Below, one piece after another: positions 29,747 to 35,394 of a stretch of DNA of 35,394 bases (the stretch's first letter is position 1; every line of letters starts with the position of its first letter). Under the pieces are notes generated by a model. That model saw nothing but the letters and a program-made list of their open reading frames with translations, was not told the origin of the DNA and ran no database searches. Position numbers and translations under genes: made by a program. This DNA comes from Poronia punctata. Lineage: Eukaryota; Ascomycota; Sordariomycetes; Xylariales; Xylariaceae. The stretch covers positions 1 to 35,394 of the forward strand of contig MU401772.1 in the NCBI GenBank assembly GCA_022579005.1, given 5' to 3'.

Positions 29747-31792
29747 TGATTACACGACGTCACGAGCACAATTAGAGACTTGCACACCAGAAGGCAATGT
29801 TTCGACGTTTTCTATTTGACCGATTATGAAACGCTCAATCATGCTCCCTTTTGCACCCATGGACGGGCAGTCCCAGCCAGGCCTGATACCCCTTTTAAGG
29901 AGGGTTGTTACACGTCTCGTGGGCTTGTATTGCTTCTGTACAGGTTTAGACTATTGATGACCTAGCATGGAATGCCTGTATATCATCCCTAATCATGAAA
30001 TTAGATTACATGTACTTTATTGGATTCCTCGCTGTGTATTAGTTCCGTGTCGTTTACAGGAGCATCTCCGAAAGAAACGCAGTTTCTGATGCTTCGTTTT
30101 GTAGCTTATTTCCCTTTAATGACAATACTTTCCTACTCGTATATACCAGTATTTACCCCTTTTCAACCATCTATACCGCCAAGGCTTCTTTATATATATT
30201 AGCAATATTTGCAATTCCCTCAAAGCTGTTTGCAATAGATGGCCCGTCTCGGAGCAATGTATTGTCAGTTAAGTTCGTCCTACTAGTTATATCCGGCTTT
30301 AGGTCGATTCGATTCGATAGCCCCGTGTCGTCCCTAAAGAAAAGCGTTACACATGTAGCTTTAACCATGGTACGGCGTCTGAGTGTCTGTTAGGTAGCAT
30401 GAACATGGCAGCTTTTAGATAAGGGATTAGTTGGAATTAGCCACGGTATCTCTCTACCATACCTACAAAGAGTGTTGTATCTGCATATACATTGGGTCCT
30501 GTGTAAGACCATATCTATCAGATATAATTCTCCAGTGCAGTAACGTGTATATAGGACGTGATATGCAATGAAACCTTGACGTGGTAGCCTCTTCGTCTAG
30601 CGCTGAGTATTCGTACGTGGCTTGACGATGTTGTCTTCTCTTGTCTAGGCTTTGGACTGAATCTGGACGATATCGGAGATAGATTAAAGTAGATTAGACG
30701 AAATACGGCATGTGTAAAAACGCCATACATGTGAATCAGGAAATGGTTTATCGGAATTGGAAGCCAACCTGAGCCACGCCGCTGTTAGCCTGAGCCCTAT
30801 CCTGAGCAGCCTGATATGAACAAATTTCTAACACACCGTGGACATTTCGACCCAATTACAGAAAAGCAAATACCGTTTACTTGTAAAACGCACCTTGTAT
30901 GCATTACAGGATGGTCCGTTCAAGTGATCCGTTTAAGCGACTTCCTAGGAAGTCGCTCAAACACAACCGCAAGCCTTTCCCCACCTACGCTGACGCCCCA
31001 TCGTTGCCCTCTCAACTCGGCGTCTTTTAGCTGGATAGGTAGTTAGGTATGCATTATATATAATTTGGTGCCACTAATGCTGGTTAGCTATCTCCGGCAT
31101 TGGTCAAACCATAATATCGTAAGAACTCACTTCTCGTCATTATCCATACAGTAACTGCTATCATCGGTTAGGCTATAGCCAGCATGCAAATAATGATGAG
31201 CTGCAGCTGGCGTGTTATCCCGCGAGAGTTGCAGGAGAGATTTAGGTTAGCCGCCTCCTCGAATTCGCTTCACTCTCTCTTTAATCACAACTTCTTATCC
31301 CCGTTACCTCTGTCTAGAGTGCCTATTTGACCGGGTACGTCACAGTATGGAAGGCATGGCTAGCTGTAAAAGGTAGCATACTGCGGGTCCCAAGCCCTCC
31401 GCTAGTAGGGATACAGTAGTATGTACAGTATCCTGCAGGAACATACCGGTATGGTACAATATCTGTATGATAGAAATTGCTTCTCTACTACAATATAATC
31501 AGTTGGCTGGCCGTTTGCTCTCGCTTTAAAACCTACCTACCTACTTTATCTTTCATACAATCCACGAGTAGTACGTACTAATACCTACTTAGATTTTTTT
31601 TTAGACGTTCTGAAACTGAGGGCGGTATACTTACTGTAAATCTACCGTTAAGCCTACCCCCCTACTATCTGCCAAGTATCTTCTTTCGTTGAACCTGCAT
31701 AGTGCTCGATATCTTTCCTTTTCCTCTTCTAAAACGAGAATTACCACGACCCGAGTCACCCACCATCTTATTTGGCTGACTGTTTACAAGCT
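29747..31792. other. 2-kb intergenic region, no gene seen
   Basis: BEM46 3' flank and metallophosphoesterase upstream region. Open frames are all short and unrecognised. TACCTACCTACC-type motifs recur at about 31530-31545. A short inverted repeat, AGCGACTTCCTAGGAAGTCGCT, sits at 30935-30956. Confidence 0.55.
30935..30956. repeat. Perfect 22-bp palindrome
   Basis: The sequence around 30935-30956 reads AGCGACTTCCT followed directly by its reverse complement AGGAAGTCGCT, with no spacer. A hairpin-forming or dimeric binding site; no repeat family assigned. Confidence 0.8.
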
Positions 31793-32707
31793 ATGTTTCG
31801 ACAGAAGCCATCCGGGTTGGAAGCATTGCTCCACCGTCCACGTCCATCTGTCTTGCAACTCTTCTTACAAAACCCTTGTACCTTTCTATCTGGCAGGCTA
31901 TATTCCCGGCGGCGCCTAGCTATCGCAGACACGCCCCGAGACGATCTCGTGTCCGTGGTATGCATTTCAGACACGCACAATACCCAGTGCTCCATCCCGC
32001 CAGGCGACATTCTCATCCACGCCGGTGACCTTACCCAATCAGGCACCCTTGCAGAGCTCCAGGCTGCCATCACATGGTTGAGGCAACAGCCGCACCCTAT
32101 CAAAATCGTCATTGCTGGCAATCACGATCTTATACTGGACGTTGACAAGGACGAGCAAAATGGCAATACCCCGGCCATGCGTGAGCAGATCAACTGGGGA
32201 GACATCTTGTATCTCCAGGACGCCTCGGCAACTATCACATGCCCAAATGGCCGCCGCCTCAACGTCTTCGGTAGCCCTCGGTCAAGACGTCACGGCAACT
32301 GGGCATTTCAATACACCAGGGAGGTAGATGTCTGGAAGGGCCTGGTGCCCGACAACACCGATATTCTTATTACTCACGGACCCCCACGCGCTCATCTAGA
32401 TCTGACAACACTTGGTTGCAATTACCTGCTTCGAGAGCTATGGCGCGTACATCCTTCCTTGCACGTCTTCGGTCATGTTCATGAGGGGTACGGCCATGAA
32501 TGGGCGTACTTCGACAAGCTTCAGTACGCCTACGAAAGAGCTATTTTGGATGGTGGTGGTGTATGGAATCTGTTCTGTGTGCTTGGCGCCGTCGTCCGCA
32601 CCCTGTTCCGTTCAACTCCAACCCTTGCTTGCCAGCTGGTGAACGCGAGCATAGTTGGAGGGCTACGCGACGACGCCCGCCGTAGTCCTATTAGAGTCTA
32701 CATCTAA
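31793..32707 (+). CDS. Metallophosphoesterase, MPPED/UPF0046 class
   Basis: Single exon of 304 residues from ATG 31793; the frame is open slightly upstream, but this is the first ATG. All calcineurin-like metal ligands are present: D60 and H62 (CISDTHN), D79 (HAGDLTQSG), N110/H111 (IAGNHD), H195 (LITHGPP), and H228/H230 (VFGHVHEGYG). N-terminal residues 1-50 form a basic/aromatic extension (QLFLQNPCTFLSGRLYSRRR) that I recall from fungal members; it may be a membrane-proximal or targeting segment. The C-terminal ~60 residues are hydrophobic (FCVLGAVVRTLF). Family role: dinuclear-metal phosphodiesterase or phosphatase of broad in vitro activity, natural substrate unknown. The gene converges on the ORF at 32800-33396, with 92 bp between stops. 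Confidence 0.93.
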   Translation: MFRQKPSGLEALLHRPRPSVLQLFLQNPCTFLSGRLYSRRRLAIADTPRDDLVSVVCISDTHNTQCSIPPGDILIHAGDLTQSGTLAELQAAITWLRQQPHPIKIVIAGNHDLILDVDKDEQNGNTPAMREQINWGDILYLQDASATITCPNGRRLNVFGSPRSRRHGNWAFQYTREVDVWKGLVPDNTDILITHGPPRAHLDLTTLGCNYLLRELWRVHPSLHVFGHVHEGYGHEWAYFDKLQYAYERAILDGGGVWNLFCVLGAVVRTLFRSTPTLACQLVNASIVGGLRDDARRSPIRVYI

Positions 32708-32799
32708 CGTGCTCCCTTCATATTCTTAGGTCATGGCCGTGCTGCCCATTTTTCTGTAACTGTTAATCCGTACATGCGAGCGGCTGATCCGACCTTTAG

Positions 32800-33396
32800 T
32801 TAAACAAAGAGGATATGGGGTTCCTCGCAGACAATATTCTTGGCCAGAAACTGTTCACTCCACGTCTCTCTCGCGGGCTCACCACCTTCCGGCCCCGGTA
32901 ATATAAGCCTCTCGGCCAATGGTGGGACTTTAGTGGCCCATTCTGGCTCTGTCTCTAAGACAACAGGCCTCGAGCGCAGCTCATCTAGCTCCCCAGGGCC
33001 AATGATGGCTGGACTGCCTCGGGGCAATCCACGTTCTATCAATCTGTTGAAGGCTTTACAGAGATAGAACGGCAAGACGGATAGGATTGCGTAACGTTGG
33101 GGGTCTGGGTCTTCCGGATCTGGGATTGCGGATACCGGCCATGACGGGCCTTGGTTGAAGAAGAATTCAATTTCAGTCCTCAACCCCATCGTGAAACCGA
33201 CCACGATATATTCGTACATGCGATAAAGGGATGCCGTGGGAGTCCGGCCACGAGTCAGAGCCATTGCCCCTTCACGTTCTTCGAGGTGATCTAGTAACCA
33301 GTGGACCGTCGGGGGTCGCTCCACCCGGGTTGAGGGTGAGAGGCTACTGCGTAGCCATTTCAGGAAGCGCTGATATGATGCGGATATTTGGACCAT
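32800..33396 (-). CDS. Hypothetical protein, 198 residues
   Basis: Single open frame with ATG at 33396. I do not recognise a named domain. Composition looks like a real fungal protein: even amino-acid use, a basic N-terminal helix (SYQRFLKWLRSSLSP), a central segment RYAILSVLPFYLCKAFNRLIERGLP that is amphipathic or membrane-associated, Pro/Glu-rich stretches, and a C-terminus EQFLAKNIVCEEPHILFV. No signal peptide is evident. It is the last intact ORF before the AT-rich block and lies tail-to-tail with the metallophosphoesterase. Could be a lineage-specific or conserved uncharacterised protein. Confidence 0.6.
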   Translation of the reverse strand: MVQISASYQRFLKWLRSSLSPSTRVERPPTVHWLLDHLEEREGAMALTRGRTPTASLYRMYEYIVVGFTMGLRTEIEFFFNQGPSWPVSAIPDPEDPDPQRYAILSVLPFYLCKAFNRLIERGLPRGSPAIIGPGELDELRSRPVVLETEPEWATKVPPLAERLILPGPEGGEPARETWSEQFLAKNIVCEEPHILFV

Positions 33397-33699
33397 GCCG
33401 TGCAGAATGTGGTGTTGCTTGATTCTGATATTTAGATGGTGTAGATTAGACTTAGATTTGTTTCGCGTAAGAATTCAAGAGGGATGTCAAACCAACGTTT
33501 ACCGGCCTTTTTACTGTGTTTGATACTGTATGCTAATTTCGATGTTGGTCCTAGATTACATACTCGAACGAGGTAACAGGCATAACAGGCAAGACAAGCA
33601 GAACAGGGGTTTGTTCAAATGATAAAGTTATAAACACTTGCACTAAACTAAGGTTAGGCGGACCTACGGCGGACAATAGAGCCAACTGTTTGTTTTTAT
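33397..33699. other. Transition into the AT-rich block
   Basis: No gene. Contains a small degenerate direct repeat, AACAGGC/ACAAGCAG-like, at about 33578-33608, after which base composition drops quickly in G+C. Confidence 0.5.
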
Positions 33700-35394
33700 A
33701 ATTAGACCCTTATGTAAGTTTAGTAAAGCTAAGGCTAGGGCTTTATGTACATATTAGAAAAAATAAGATATATAAAAATAAATAGATGTACTTAAGTACT
33801 TAATATAATTAGATATTTTAATATATATATAAATAATAGCGTATTATAGTAAATAATATTAGTTTAATTATATATATAAAACTTTGCTTTTATAGTAAAT
33901 AATCTTTTTTTTTATTTTAGTTAAAAATTATTTTTTAACTAAGTATAAATATTTTTAGTTATATAATTATATATAACTAAGTTTAACTATATATAAGCAA
34001 AGCTAATTATTTATAATATAGTTTAAATATTAATAACTATTAATAAGGTTATACTTTTATATATAAGCTAATATAAGCAAAAGTATACTAAGTATAGCTT
34101 ATATAATAAAAACCTAACTAAAAATAAGTTTTTATACGTTTATATAAGCAAGTATATAATAGCTAAAAGCTTAAGTAAATAATATATAACTAAAACTTTA
34201 ATTATATTAGCTTAAATTATAATTATGCTTGCTAAATAATGCTTATTATATACTAATAGCAACTTAAGCGTATATAAGCTAAGCTTTTAATAAAATAAAA
34301 AAACTAAGCTTAAGCTTAAGCTATTTAAGTATATACTTAATATTACTTTAAATAACTTTATATAAACAATTAAAGCTATAAACATTTTTTATAAGTTTAT
34401 ATATAATAATATATATAGCTTTTTTAAGTTTAAGCAAATAAGTATAAGTATTATTAACTATAATATATTTTTATACTAATAAGTATAAAAAAATTATATG
34501 CTTTATTATATTTAAAAAAGTTTAAGTTAAAAGTATAATAACTTATTATAATATTATTTTAAATTATTAATAGCAAATAAGTGCTATTATAGCTTATATT
34601 ATGCTTATAAACGTTAATAAAAAAAATATTAAGCTTATAAAAGCTTAAAAAGCTATAGCTTATTTAAAAAATATTTATTTTTTAATTTTAACGTTTTTAA
34701 TAACTTATGCTTATATTATTAATATTTAAGCTTAGCTTTTAATTATAAGTTTAATAAAAAAAATAAAAGTAGTAAATAAGCTAAATAATATATATATTTA
34801 ATTATACTTATATATGCTTATACTAACTATATATAGCTAAAAACAAGTTTAATAAAAGTAATAATTTTTTTAACATTATTAAATTAATAATTAAAAAGCT
34901 TTTTATTTATAATATTAAGCGTTATAAACAAATATTTAAAAATAAACAAATAAGCTATAAGCGTATATAACCTTTTTTAAGCTTAACCTTGTTTAAAAAA
35001 TACAAGTATAACTAGTTATAAGCTTAAATATATATATATTTTATTATATATATATAATATATACTTATACTTTTTTATATATATACGTATATATATATAT
35101 AAAAGCATATTTAAGTATTTAAACGCGTTTATTTTATAGTTTACTTTTATAAAGTTATTAAGTAGTATAATATGTTTTAAATATATTAAAGTTTATTTTA
35201 CTAAATTACGTTATTAATATAATTAGTTAAACTTTATAAGCTTAAAGCTTAGTTTATTAAGTTTAATAAATAATAAAACTTTAATTTAATATTTATAAAT
35301 TTAAAATAAAGTAAAAAGTTATAATTTTATTTATTATTATTTATTATTATTTATTATTATTTATTATTATTTATTATTATTTATTATTATTTAT
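33700..35394. repeat. RIP-like AT-rich block (degenerate repeat DNA)
   Basis: Sampled lines contain roughly 8-18% G+C against about 45-55% elsewhere. TpA is very frequent. CpA and TpG are rare while CpT, ApC and GpT remain common, the dinucleotide skew expected from repeat-induced point mutation. No ORF of useful length survives. Motifs such as AAGCTT, ATAAGC and AAGTATA recur. The ancestral element cannot be identified by eye. Continues past the window edge. Confidence 0.85.
35331..35394. repeat. 10-bp minisatellite (TTATTATTAT)n
   Basis: At least 6.4 perfect tandem copies reaching the right edge of the window, so the total length is unknown. Confidence 0.95.

Noticed and set aside
33700..35394. 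Possible mitochondrial or centromeric insert explaining the AT-rich block
   Set aside because: No mitochondrial gene, tRNA or conserved satellite seen; the CpA/TpG depletion fits RIP better. Centromeric location cannot be tested from this window.
1..35394. CRISPR array, prophage, bacterial operon or secondary-metabolite cluster
   Set aside because: No regularly spaced direct repeats with unique spacers, no phage genes, spliced eukaryotic genes throughout. Only a single methyltransferase relic hints at secondary metabolism.

Overview
The window looks like nuclear DNA of a filamentous ascomycete (Pezizomycotina, most likely Sordariomycetes). Genes are compact and split by 55-200 bp introns with GTRNGT-like donors and CTAAC/CTAAT/CTGAT branch points. 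The encoded proteins resemble Pezizomycotina versions of UBX5, DAP1, KTR, ERD1, PEX10, LYAR and BEM46. The last ~1.7 kb is an extremely AT-rich, CpA/TpG-poor block typical of repeat-induced point mutation (RIP). No bacterial or phage features are seen. Species cannot be named from the sequence alone.

Layout. 1-494: 5' part of a THOC5-like gene (minus), cut by the window edge, with a ~95 bp CTT array in its presumed first intron. 910-981: tRNA-Ala(AGC), followed by an orphan second T-arm/acceptor remnant. 1554-3205: UBX5/UBXN7-like CDC48 adaptor (minus). 4363-7052: DUF6604 protein (minus, 3 exons). 8831-12420: large DUF4470 protein (minus, 3 exons). 13569-14157: DAP1/MAPR haem-binding protein (minus). 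14498-15300: acyl-protein-thioesterase-like hydrolase whose 5' part is decayed, next to a methyltransferase relic on the plus strand (about 15430-15572). 16300-17698: GT15 mannosyltransferase (plus), convergent with ERD1-like EXS protein (18552-19852, minus). 20530-21810: PEX10 (plus), divergent from ERD1 and convergent with LYAR-like nucleolar zinc-finger protein (22551-24610, minus), which has a 703 bp first intron. 24611-28361: 3.75 kb without a recognisable gene, ending in a dense TAGGTA/TACCTA field. 28362-29746: BEM46-type alpha/beta hydrolase (plus, 4 exons). 31793-32707: MPPED-type metallophosphoesterase (plus). 32800-33396: unknown ORF (minus). From about 33700 to the end: RIP-like AT block ending in a 10-bp minisatellite.

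Most genes are independent housekeeping genes: mRNA export, CDC48/ubiquitin, sterol/haem handling, peroxisome import and nucleolar function. The one plausible functional pair is the Golgi mannosyltransferase beside ERD1, a Golgi phosphate-recycling and glycosyltransferase-retention protein. Exon-intron structures were worked out by hand from splice signals, reading-frame continuity and family resemblance. No database search was run. I found no clear previously undescribed multi-gene system. The least ordinary items are the tRNA-Ala with an attached tRNA relic, the hidden methyltransferase/hydrolase decay zone, the DNAAF3-type domain in a presumably non-ciliated fungus, the long LYAR intron and the TAGGTA field.
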